Of a stretch of 7,075 bases of DNA, positions 1-7,024 are shown one piece after another. This stretch comes from an uncultured Eubacteriales bacterium (GTDB lineage Bacteria; Bacillota; Clostridia; Christensenellales; CAG-917): assembly GCA_900553825.1 (NCBI GenBank), contig USEV01000042.1:1-7075 (forward strand). The letters are read 5' to 3'. The notes beneath the pieces were generated by a model, which ran no database searches, was not told the DNA's origin, and saw only the letters and a program-made list of their open reading frames with translations. Numbering within the stretch: the first letter of the stretch is position 1; each line of letters opens with the position of its first letter. Both the position numbers and the translations under genes were made by a program.

Positions 1-2217
1 GTACGCCGCCTGTGAGGGCACGAAGCGTTTGCGGAATGAGCGGTACTTTGTCGCAATCAGGATTGCATAGTCCACCGTCGCGCCGAGCTGCACCGCCGTT
101 ATGACCAGGTAGGACATGAAGTTTATCGTGCCGCCCGTGAAGATGTACTGCATGAGCAGGTTGAGCCAGATGCCGAACTCGATGAGCGCCACGAGCAACA
201 CCGAGAATTTGAAGCTGGAGAGAGTGAGTATGAGGATGACGAGGATTGCCGCGATGGAGATTGCCGTCACCATTGCGTAGTCGCCCGGGGTGACCGCCGC
301 AAAGTCGTACGCGCCCTGGGTGTATCCCGTGAAATAGCACCTCATTCCCGTCTCGCCGAAGATGCCGTTCGCAAGTGCCTTGACCTCGTCCAGGATGTCG
401 AAGCTTTCCTGGCTTTCGTAGTTGATTGCGGGGTTTATGCCTACGGTGTACATCGTATAACCCCCGTTTACATAACTCTGGAACATGCCGAGGTAGGATT
501 CGAAGTCGCCGCCCGTGCTCAGGAACAGCCCCATGAGATCGTTCGCGGTGAGAGTGATGTCGTTGTCCGCCACTCCGTCGCCGTCGGTGTCGCGCATTAT
601 GGTGTTTATCTGCCCGAGCAGGGTGTCGATATATCCGACTTCCGTGATGCGTGACATATCCACTTCGGGGTAGAAGTCCATGAACCTGAAGAGCTGGCTC
701 AGGGTGAGCTCCAGCGTGCCGAATTTGATTGTGCTGCCCTCGGGTATCATGACATAAAGCCCGAGTTTGTAGGAGAGCTTCTCGACGCTTTCGCCGTTGA
801 CCTCGGCAAGCTCCGCACCCAGCTCGTCCAGCTTGTTCACGAAGGCGTAGTTTTCTTCAATGAGGTAACGGGTTTCTCCGTCCTCCGTGATGCAGTTGGG
901 CACGATTATCATGACCTGGTTGCCGAGCTCCTTTGCCGTGGTGTAGTTCCAGAGCTGTTCCTCGGTGTAACCCGAGGTGTCGGGGTCGGGCATGAATTTC
1001 ACATAGTTGTAGGACAGGGTGAAGTTCGCCGCGTAGAGCACGGGTATGAAGAGCAGTGCGAACACCGCCACAACCCACCGTCTGTCGCGGATGCTGCGCT
1101 TGACGGGTGCACGGAAGTGGAAGTCGAGGCACTTGTGCTGGGTCTTGACGCGCGCCTTGTCCAGCATGAGCATGAAGCACGGTTGCAGGAGCACCACCGT
1201 CGCGAGCGAGCACAGGATGCCCTTCGCGAGCGACAAGCCGAGGTCGGTGCCTATCTCAAACTGCATGCACATCAGCGCGAGGAAGCCCACCACGGTCGTC
1301 AGAGCGCTCGATGTCACTGCCTTTGCCGATTTGGGTATGGCGGCGGCAAGCGCCTGCCCGGGGTCGCAGTTCAGCTTGAGTTCGTCGCGGTACTGGTGCA
1401 ACAGGAATATGGCGTAGTCCATGCTCAACCCCAGCTGCAGAATCGCGGTCACCGCGAAAGTTATCATCGAAGTCGACGGGAAAATCGCGTTGGTGCCGAG
1501 GTTGATGACAATCGAGATGCCGAGGGTCAGGAGCAGGATTATGGGCTCCATGAGGGAATTTGTGGTCAGCGCAAGGATTATGACGACGACAATCCCCGCC
1601 ACAATGAGGTAAATCCACAGCTCGTCGAACACCGTTTCGAAAAGGGCGTTCGCCTGTTCCGTCATGCCCGCGGTCGCAAAGTTGCCTTCCCCCACGGTGT
1701 CGTTCAGTATGTCGGTGATTTGCCCGAAAACCTTTATGGCTTCCTGCGAGGAGGGAGGATATCTCAGAGTGACCAGCAACGCCCAGTTGTACGAGGTCGT
1801 CTCGTCGAACACCAGCTTGCCGTCGCCGTCCTGCGTGGGCAGGGGAGCATTGGTGAGGATGGAGTAAAGGTGCGCGAAATCCGCGTCGGAAGCGTCGTAA
1901 ACCCCGAATTCCAGGAGCATTTCGAAGTACTTTGCCCAGACCGTGTTCGTCACGCCCTCGATTGCGAGGATGTCCTCCGCCGCCTTTTCGATCTGCGGGC
2001 GCGTCGCGGTGAGCCCGATCTCCACATCGCCGTGGATGTTGAAGTTGTCGGACAGGAATTCGTAACCCTTGCTCGTCTCGTAATCGTCGGGGAGATACGA
2101 GGTCAGATCGTAATTGACCTTCTCAATCATCGTGGGGAGAAAGGCTGCCGAAACGCCCAGTATAACCACAAAAGCAATCAGGATTATATAGCGGTATTTG
2201 ACGATTTTCTTCCCCAT
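1..2217 (-). CDS. MMPL/RND-superfamily transporter, C-terminus cut by window edge
   Basis: This is an inner-membrane proton-driven exporter of the MMPL (RND) family. Members move lipids, siderophores or amphiphilic drugs, and the substrate here is unknown. The ATG at 2217 follows GGAGG by 7 bases and the frame is open to position 1, giving 739 residues with no stop. A first membrane helix (about 10-27) is followed by an extracytoplasmic domain (about 28-198), helices near 200-218, 225-241, 251-274, 302-319, 330-352 and 381-398, a second extracytoplasmic domain (about 399-645), and helices near 646-666, 673-692 and 700-722. The duplicated family signature in helix 4 of each half is clear: GLSMDYAIFL with Asp267-Tyr268, and GATVDYAIL with Asp716-Tyr717. 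These Asp-Tyr pairs carry the proton relay in MMPL proteins. The last two helices of the 12-helix fold lie outside the window. The second loop carries a DTDGDGVADND acidic motif (543-553). I see no frameshift. The family call is secure and the substrate is not inferable. Confidence 0.95.
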   Translation of the reverse strand, partial: MGKKIVKYRYIILIAFVVILGVSAAFLPTMIEKVNYDLTSYLPDDYETSKGYEFLSDNFNIHGDVEIGLTATRPQIEKAAEDILAIEGVTNTVWAKYFEMLLEFGVYDASDADFAHLYSILTNAPLPTQDGDGKLVFDETTSYNWALLVTLRYPPSSQEAIKVFGQITDILNDTVGEGNFATAGMTEQANALFETVFDELWIYLIVAGIVVVIILALTTNSLMEPIILLLTLGISIVINLGTNAIFPSTSMITFAVTAILQLGLSMDYAIFLLHQYRDELKLNCDPGQALAAAIPKSAKAVTSSALTTVVGFLALMCMQFEIGTDLGLSLAKGILCSLATVVLLQPCFMLMLDKARVKTQHKCLDFHFRAPVKRSIRDRRWVVAVFALLFIPVLYAANFTLSYNYVKFMPDPDTSGYTEEQLWNYTTAKELGNQVMIIVPNCITEDGETRYLIEENYAFVNKLDELGAELAEVNGESVEKLSYKLGLYVMIPEGSTIKFGTLELTLSQLFRFMDFYPEVDMSRITEVGYIDTLLGQINTIMRDTDGDGVADNDITLTANDLMGLFLSTGGDFESYLGMFQSYVNGGYTMYTVGINPAINYESQESFDILDEVKALANGIFGETGMRCYFTGYTQGAYDFAAVTPGDYAMVTAISIAAILVILILTLSSFKFSVLLVALIEFGIWLNLLMQYIFTGGTINFMSYLVITAVQLGATVDYAILIATKYRSFRKRFVPSQAAY

Positions 2218-2224
2218 CTCGGTG

Positions 2225-2229
2225 CCTCC
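2225..2229 (-). promoter_or_regulatory. Shine-Dalgarno of the MMPL transporter
   Basis: The minus strand reads GGAGG seven bases before the ATG at 2217. This fixes the start and gives an N-terminus (MGKKIVKYRYIIL) with positive charges leading straight into the first membrane helix, as expected for MMPL proteins. It lies only two bases after the U-run of the upstream terminator-like hairpin. Confidence 0.85.
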
Positions 2230-2231
2230 GT

Positions 2232-2267
2232 AAAAAAGAGGGGACACGCGAGCGCGCGCGCCCCCTC
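2232..2267 (-). terminator. Intrinsic terminator-like hairpin between phosphoesterase and transporter
   Basis: On the minus strand, arms 2255-2267 and 2238-2250 form a 13-bp stem (outer GAGGGG/CCCCTC, inner GC-rich) closed by the tetraloop CGCT, followed at once by six T (2237-2232). Two of the pairs are G-U in the minus-strand RNA but would be A-C mismatches in the plus-strand RNA. Both this asymmetry and the uninterrupted T-run point to minus-strand termination, downstream of the phosphoesterase stop codon at 2356. The plus-strand side has only a broken T-run (GGTTTTATTTT) and could give weak termination the other way. The T-run ends two bases before the transporter's Shine-Dalgarno, so no promoter fits between terminator and ribosome binding site. 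It may therefore act as an attenuator or as a 5' leader hairpin. Confidence 0.75.
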
Positions 2268-2273
2268 GGTTTT

Positions 2274-2302
2274 ATTTTCCGTCATAAAAGCGGAAAAGTC
2301 AA
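2274..2302 (-). promoter_or_regulatory. Weak candidate promoter for the MMPL transporter
   Basis: The minus strand has TTGACT (2302-2297), a 17-base spacer, and GAAAAT (2279-2274). The -35 is good (5 of 6) and the -10 is poor (4 of 6, lacking the first T). The predicted start would be near 2267, exactly at the base of the GAGGGG hairpin. If real, that structure would be the 5' leader of the transporter mRNA and not a terminator. A second TTGACC (2316-2311) has no matching -10. Confidence 0.3.
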
Positions 2303-2333
2303 TACACAGAGGTCAACCCGATGTCGGTTTTCT

Positions 2334-2350
2334 ACCCGCGCAGTGCGGGT
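2334..2350 (-). other. Small hairpin just after the phosphoesterase stop
   Basis: Arms ACCCGC and GCGGGT form a 6-bp stem with a 5-base loop, starting five bases past the TGA stop. On the minus strand it is followed by AGAAAACC and not by a T-run, so it is not itself an intrinsic terminator. It could protect the 3' end of the mRNA, or be incidental in GC-rich DNA. Confidence 0.35.
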
Positions 2351-2355
2351 GTAGG

Positions 2356-5300
2356 TCAGTCGTCGGAGTCGTTTCCGTCCTCCTTGGGCTGTGCCTTTGC
2401 GCCTTCGTCGGCATCCTGTGCCGCGCCGGAGTTTGCCGCCTTTTTCTTCTTTCTGACGACAATCACCGCCACCACGACGCCTGCAATCACGATCACCGCC
2501 GCTATGGGCACGAGTATCTTGACGAGCAGGAGATCGTCACCGGGTTCGTTGTAAATCTTGCTGAGCGTGCCGTCCTCGCTCACGGTGTAACCCGTGAATG
2601 TCAGGGTGTCGCCGTTCACGGTTATCTTCGCGAAGGTGGGCAGAGTCAGGGTGGAGGAGATGCTGTTTTCCCTGTCGAAAGCACCCGCGATGTCGGGGTT
2701 CTCCATATAGTTGTAGAACTTGGTCCCCACCGTCCCGAGCGTCACATACAGCACGCCGTCCTCGCTTGCGGAGAGCACGCCGTCCTTGCCGAGCGTGGTG
2801 CCCGTGGGGTTGCCCTCGCCGTCGAGCAGCTGTGTCACCGTGTAGGTGTGGTCGTGCCCGCCGAAGACGACATCGACACCGTATTCGTAGAAGAGCGGGA
2901 CGAGCTGTCTGCGCATGGCGGCAATGTCGCCGTCATAGCTGTGCGACCCCGCGGAATACAGGCTCTTGTGCATGAGCACGAACTTCCACTGCGCATCGGC
3001 ATTTGCCGTCAAATCGGACTTCAACCATTCGATTTGTGCCTCTGAAAGCCCTGTTGCGTTGTCTGCGAGGTTCGTGTTCAGCACCACGATGTGCGCCGTG
3101 CCGTAGTTGAAGGAGTAGTACATTCCACTCTCGTAGGGGTAGTAATTGGTGGGGTCTTCGTCCTGACCGTCGGGCGCGAAAGAGGTGTAGTTGTAGTATC
3201 TCGCAAGCTGTCCGCCGTCGTCTTCGTGGTTGCCCGCCGCAAGGATTGTCGAGGTGTTTGCAAACAGGTCAAGCGAGCCGTTGAGCGCCCAGCCCCATTG
3301 CGAGAAGTTGTCGCCGTTGTCCGCCATGTCGCCCGCATTCAGCACGAAGTCGAATTCGCCCGCGCCCGCCTTTGCCGCGGCAAGCGTCGCCGCGGTCTTG
3401 TCGTACATGGATTTTATCATCCCCTGCAGGTCGGAGAATGCGAGGAATGCGAAGCTGTCCGTCGTTTCGGAGGGCAGCGTCGTGAAGGTGAACTTCTCCG
3501 CACCCGTGCTCTCGGCAAGCCCGTATGTCGAAATGTTCTCGCCCGCGCCGTAGACGCCGCGCACTTCGTAGCCGTAGGTCTTGCCTGCCTCGAGCCCCTT
3601 GAAAGTGACCGTCCACCTGTTGCGGTAGACGACGCTGTTTGCGGGGGCTTTGTCACGGTCGAGGTAGGTGTAGGGGTGCGTGACGACGGGGTCGTCCGAA
3701 TCTTCTTCCGGCTCCACCTCGTATTCGATTTCGGTGTGGCTTATGGTCAGTATGCCGAGGTCTATGAGGGGGATATACTGCGCGTAAGTTCCGCCGTCCA
3801 CCTGGATTTTGCCGCTTTCGCCGTTCACCGTCACGGTGCGGAATTCGTCGTCCGCGCTCGCATCGAGGTCGGCTGTCGTCACCGTCACGGTGTCGATTTC
3901 GTTGCCGTTTTCGTCAAGAAGCACGACTTCGGCACCGATTTTCTCCGCCGTGTAGAAGTTGAGGGTGTAGGCTTCGCCGCTCTCGTCGCCCTGTGCGAAC
4001 GACGCCGTCAGGTGGGAGGGCAGTCTGCCGTTTTCCTGTGTCGCGGCGTTGTATTCGTCCGCAACGGGTGTGTCGCTCACATAGGAGAGCGTCACTTCGT
4101 ATTCGTCCGCATAGCCCTCGTGAGGCACGACGACGAATTCCTCTGCCAGGTCGTATATGTCGGCGACATCGGGTTCGTCGTCCGTGGCGTATGCAACGAC
4201 GATGTTCTTCGCAATGCCGCTGAGGCCGACATAGAAGCTCTCGGTGAGGTAGGCGTCGGCAAGCGCGTTCACGCCCTCATAGAGGTTGTCGCCGCTGAGC
4301 CTGAGCCCGAGCATGCTGTCCAGAAGAGCGGTGAGCACCGGCCAAAGCGCATCCACCACTTCGACGAGCACGAGCCTTTCCTCGTTGATGTCGATGACGA
4401 GGTCCTCGGGTATTGCTTCTTCTATCATTGCCATTGTCTCCGCGTCGAGCCCCAGGTTCAGTATGGTGAAAAGAGAGGCGATCGTGGAGGGCTGTCTGAG
4501 AACATTGATGACGGCTTTCACCAAAAAGTTGTTGGTGTCGAGGCCGAGTTCACGGAGATTGATTTCCGCAGAAAGCAGTGTCTTGAGGATGGAATCGTCG
4601 TCATACCACAGCGCGTCGAGCAGTATGCCGAAGAGATCCTCGGCGAGCTGACCGCTGTCGCACTTTGCGTCAAAGTCCTGGAGGGCGGCGATATAGCGTG
4701 CTCTCCACACGGGGTCGAGCGGGTCGAGGCGCTCCGATGCCGTGCCGCTGATTGCGGGAGCATCGGCAAGCAGCTCCGCCGTCGTGGGTTCGACACCCTG
4801 CGCGTGCGCCATCATGATGAAGGAGAATATCTGGGCGAGCGTGAGCTCCTGTCCCGCGGCGCCGAACTTCATGCGTATAAGCTTTTCCGCCACGCAATCG
4901 TTGACATAGTCGAGGAGACTGTCGTAAGTGTTGCCGTCGGGATATACGCCGTTTTCGTAGAGGTCGTACATGACGAAATCCACGAGATTCTCTATTGCGA
5001 TGCCGATGTTTGCCGTGTCGTACATATCACCGAGCAGGCTTTCGAAGTCCAGCATATCCTCGATTGTACGCACATCGATGAAGTGGTCGACGACGCGGTC
5101 GACGAGCTGTCCGTACACCTTTTCGGTGATATAGGCGTTGGGGTCGGTGACCGTCTCGCCGTCGAAATCGAAGCTTTCGAGCTCGATGAGCGAGGAGGTG
5201 AACTTTTCGCCCACCTTACCGTCCGCGAGCTCGTAGCGGGTGAGGCTCATATAGCGCCTTGCGGACGCATAGCTCACCGTCGAGCCCGTTTCGACATCGT

Positions 5301-6642
5301 AGAATGTCCTGCCCGCGGCGTCGTTGTAGTAGGCGATGTCGGAGGAGTGCATGTGACCGCTCAGACCGTAGCGTATGCCCATTTCCAGGAATTCCTCGGT
5401 GATGTACTCCCAGTTGTAAAACACGAAGTCCTTGAGGATGTCGTCCTCCTGCTCGAAGTGGGGCAGGGCGTTGAAGTGATACGCCGCGACAAAAGTCTTG
5501 CCCGCGTTCGCGCTGTCGGAGGTTATCGCGCGCATCCAATCGAGCAGCTCTTCGGTGAGTCTGCCGCCCGTGATGTGATTCCAGCCTGTGTTGGCATAGA
5601 CGGGTTTGTCTGCGTCGAAAGCCACGCGCACGGCGGAGTCGGATGCGGAGGCGGAATTGATTTTGCCGTCCTCCGTCCCGAGGTGATAGGACACGGCTTC
5701 GATTTCGCCGTATTCATGTTCGTTGACCCTGACGGGGGTGAAGGAGCCGTCGTTTTCGCGGTCGGTGCCGTCGAGCAGGAAGAAGCCGAAGTCACTGTTG
5801 ACATCTACATAGTGGCTCAACGAATTTATGTTCGCCGCGTCGAAAAGGGCAGTGTAGTCGGTGTAGGAGAAGTCGCTCTTGAGCGCCTCGAGATGGTCGG
5901 AATAGTAGGTGATTTCGAGGTTCGCGGCGGTCTCGGAGGCGACATAGCCGTAGTCATTCGCACCGTCAAGCCCAGCGGTGAACGACGAGGACCAGTATTC
6001 GGCGGGATAGACCGAGTAAAGGGTGGAAACGGGGATGTCGGGGAAGCCGAGCCCGGTGAATATGAGCGCGAACTGCGCCGAAGTGACCACTTCGGAGATG
6101 TACTCCGAGCCGTCCGTCATGTCGTAGAGCTTGCCCGAGGCGTTGTAGAGGTCGTGGTTGCCGACCGTTGCAAACACCTGGAAGTTCTCGTACCCGCTGA
6201 CTTTGCGGACCTCGTTCTGCAGGTAACGCAGCGCGTTTGCGACATCGATGAGGGCAGCCTGTTCGCCGTTTTTGCAGAGGTCGCCCGTGGTGAAGAGGTA
6301 CATAGGCGCGACGCCGTTATGGGCATCGGCAATGATCTCCTCGATGTGCGCCATGAGCAGGCTTCCGCTCTCGATGACGAGCTTCGTATCTCCCGTCGTG
6401 GAGTGGTAGAAGTCGCTTTCGAGATAGTCTGCCATGTCGTGAGGGTAGCAGTGCTGGTAGGGGAAGTAGTGGATGTCGCTCATCTGAGCGAAAGTGATTT
6501 CACTTTGCTCCGTTGCGGCAAACTTCGTCTCTTCCGCTTCCGCAATCGGTCCGGTGAGAGTGACGGCAAGAAGCGCAATCAGCACGAAGACCAGCAAAGC
6601 GGCAGGAATCGCCGCGAAAATGCGGTGGTTTCTGAATGTCAT
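2356..6642 (-). CDS. Secreted, membrane-anchored protein with two metallophosphoesterase domains
   Basis: The protein has 1,428 residues. A signal peptide (hydrophobic core about 8-30, likely cleavage after AEA at 36) is followed by a first calcineurin-like metallophosphoesterase domain: Asp56-x-His58, Gly120-Asp121, GNHD (Asn162-His163), His389 and GHMH (429-432). There is a large insert of about 225 residues between GNHD and His389. Residues about 440-980 are mostly acidic, helix-like sequence I do not recognise. A fibronectin-III/purple-acid-phosphatase N-domain-like stretch (about 985-1060) leads into a second phosphoesterase domain: Asp1071-Leu-Gln1073, GD1105MADNG, GNHE (Asn1138-His1139), VLMH (His1225) and GGHDH (1261-1265). 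A hydrophobic helix (about 1371-1396), RKKKK and an acidic tail anchor the C-terminus, so both catalytic domains should face outward. Family chemistry is dinuclear-metal phosphoester hydrolysis; the substrate is unknown (nucleotide, phospholipid or other). The frame is open upstream to 6834, but ATG 6642 has AAGGAGG five bases away and starts the signal peptide. Confidence 0.95.
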   Translation of the reverse strand: MTFRNHRIFAAIPAALLVFVLIALLAVTLTGPIAEAEETKFAATEQSEITFAQMSDIHYFPYQHCYPHDMADYLESDFYHSTTGDTKLVIESGSLLMAHIEEIIADAHNGVAPMYLFTTGDLCKNGEQAALIDVANALRYLQNEVRKVSGYENFQVFATVGNHDLYNASGKLYDMTDGSEYISEVVTSAQFALIFTGLGFPDIPVSTLYSVYPAEYWSSSFTAGLDGANDYGYVASETAANLEITYYSDHLEALKSDFSYTDYTALFDAANINSLSHYVDVNSDFGFFLLDGTDRENDGSFTPVRVNEHEYGEIEAVSYHLGTEDGKINSASASDSAVRVAFDADKPVYANTGWNHITGGRLTEELLDWMRAITSDSANAGKTFVAAYHFNALPHFEQEDDILKDFVFYNWEYITEEFLEMGIRYGLSGHMHSSDIAYYNDAAGRTFYDVETGSTVSYASARRYMSLTRYELADGKVGEKFTSSLIELESFDFDGETVTDPNAYITEKVYGQLVDRVVDHFIDVRTIEDMLDFESLLGDMYDTANIGIAIENLVDFVMYDLYENGVYPDGNTYDSLLDYVNDCVAEKLIRMKFGAAGQELTLAQIFSFIMMAHAQGVEPTTAELLADAPAISGTASERLDPLDPVWRARYIAALQDFDAKCDSGQLAEDLFGILLDALWYDDDSILKTLLSAEINLRELGLDTNNFLVKAVINVLRQPSTIASLFTILNLGLDAETMAMIEEAIPEDLVIDINEERLVLVEVVDALWPVLTALLDSMLGLRLSGDNLYEGVNALADAYLTESFYVGLSGIAKNIVVAYATDDEPDVADIYDLAEEFVVVPHEGYADEYEVTLSYVSDTPVADEYNAATQENGRLPSHLTASFAQGDESGEAYTLNFYTAEKIGAEVVLLDENGNEIDTVTVTTADLDASADDEFRTVTVNGESGKIQVDGGTYAQYIPLIDLGILTISHTEIEYEVEPEEDSDDPVVTHPYTYLDRDKAPANSVVYRNRWTVTFKGLEAGKTYGYEVRGVYGAGENISTYGLAESTGAEKFTFTTLPSETTDSFAFLAFSDLQGMIKSMYDKTAATLAAAKAGAGEFDFVLNAGDMADNGDNFSQWGWALNGSLDLFANTSTILAAGNHEDDGGQLARYYNYTSFAPDGQDEDPTNYYPYESGMYYSFNYGTAHIVVLNTNLADNATGLSEAQIEWLKSDLTANADAQWKFVLMHKSLYSAGSHSYDGDIAAMRRQLVPLFYEYGVDVVFGGHDHTYTVTQLLDGEGNPTGTTLGKDGVLSASEDGVLYVTLGTVGTKFYNYMENPDIAGAFDRENSISSTLTLPTFAKITVNGDTLTFTGYTVSEDGTLSKIYNEPGDDLLLVKILVPIAAVIVIAGVVVAVIVVRKKKKAANSGAAQDADEGAKAQPKEDGNDSDD

Positions 6643-6647
6643 AATAT

Positions 6648-6654
6648 CCTCCTT
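6648..6654 (-). promoter_or_regulatory. Shine-Dalgarno that decides the phosphoesterase start
   Basis: The minus strand carries a perfect AAGGAGG five bases before the ATG at 6642. The same frame has an earlier ATG at 6834, but that would add 64 basic, non-signal-like residues before the signal peptide and would span the candidate promoter. The 6642 start is clearly preferred. Confidence 0.92.
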
Positions 6655-6677
6655 ATCAAGTGGGAACACCCTTTTAC

Positions 6678-6706
6678 ATAATAAACTTTGCGCGCGCGAA
6701 ATACAA
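6678..6706 (-). promoter_or_regulatory. Candidate promoter of the phosphoesterase gene
   Basis: On the minus strand, TTGTAT (6706-6701), a 17-base spacer and TATTAT (6683-6678, 5 of 6 to consensus) form a plausible sigma-A promoter. The predicted start is near 6671, giving a leader of about 29 bases that contains the ribosome binding site. The -35 is weak (3 of 6), so an activator may be needed. The spacer is largely a run of alternating C and G (6690-6698), which is unusual for a promoter spacer. Confidence 0.5.
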
Positions 6707-6842
6707 CCCACAGATTTGCCGTTTTGTCGGTTATCTTTTTTCTGTAAGAGTGCGGGTTTTGCCCTCAAAACGGTGTGTTTCTGAAAAATCCGAGCGGTTA
6801 GATTGCGGAAAAGTGCTCGAAATTTATTTTTCAAACTACCTA

Positions 6843-6871
6843 TTGCAAACGCCGTCGGAATGTGATATAAT
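6843..6871 (+). promoter_or_regulatory. Strong sigma-A promoter driving the 6S-like RNA
   Basis: TTGCAA (6843-6848), a 17-base spacer and a perfect TATAAT (6866-6871) preceded by an extended TGA (6863-6865) make this the best promoter in the window. An A/T-rich stretch (6820-6835) just upstream resembles an UP element, typical of promoters for abundant stable RNAs. The predicted start is A6878. It is divergent from the phosphoesterase promoter, with about 136 bases between the two -35 boxes in which I see no other feature. Confidence 0.8.
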
Positions 6872-6877
6872 GTACAT

Positions 6878-7024
6878 ACTGAAGAAAGTCCTGCTATGTT
6901 CGTGATGGTGTTCGATTTTGAACCACAACATTCTATACGGGATTGCGCGTCCGACTTACGGATGTCAGGCCCCCTCGTCTAGGGGAAGGCAGAAGCAAGC
7001 GGCAGCATTTGACCCACCCTGCAC
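6878..7024 (+). ncRNA. ssrS: 6S RNA (ssrS)-like, 3' end missing at contig edge
   Basis: 6S RNA binds the sigma-A RNA polymerase holoenzyme by mimicking an open promoter and adjusts transcription in stationary phase. Here a strong promoter is followed, about 10 bases after the start site, by AAGTCCTGCTATGTTCGTG, which resembles the start of Bacillota 6S RNAs as I recall them. Further on, ATGTCAGGC, GGCAGAAGC and GGCAGCATTTGACCCACC resemble the conserved 3' half. Local helices visible are GTTC/GAAC (6910-6923), CGTCCG/CGGATG (6948-6964) and CCCCT/AGGGG (6971-6985), with a possible TTGC/GCAA closure (6943-6946 with 6995-6998). No start codon with a ribosome binding site opens a meaningful frame. 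About 30-45 bases of the 3' arm, which should pair with AGTCCTGC, are lost where adapter begins. The recognition is by remembered consensus without a covariance model, so another structured small RNA is possible. Confidence 0.65.

Noticed and set aside
3091..6681. A 1,196-codon open frame on the plus strand, and a similar 642-codon one at 1117-3045
   Set aside because: Both lie antisense to proteins with clear conserved motifs and signal or membrane segments. Their products are rich in His, Arg, Val and Glu with no domain, and the open frames follow from the codon bias of the real GC-rich genes opposite.
6690..6701. Palindromic operator in the alternating CG run of the phosphoesterase promoter
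   Set aside because: The CG run is symmetric by composition alone. With its TTT and AAA flanks the symmetry axes do not coincide, so there is no good inverted repeat.
6643..6834. N-terminal extension of the phosphoesterase to the ATG at 6834
   Set aside because: The added 64 residues are basic and not signal-like, would cover the candidate promoter, and would bury the signal peptide. The ATG at 6642 has a perfect Shine-Dalgarno.
6968..6990. 5' half of a tRNA-Glu (GGCCCCCTCGTCTAGGGG)
   Set aside because: The start looks like a tRNA-Glu acceptor and D-arm, but no anticodon stem or T-arm follows. The same bases form a CCCCT/AGGGG hairpin that fits the 6S-like reading better.
6987..6994. AGGCAGAA, identical to the Nextera N703 index, which might suggest a second adapter
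   Set aside because: None of the flanking adapter sequence is present here, so the eight-base match is a coincidence within the RNA-like region.
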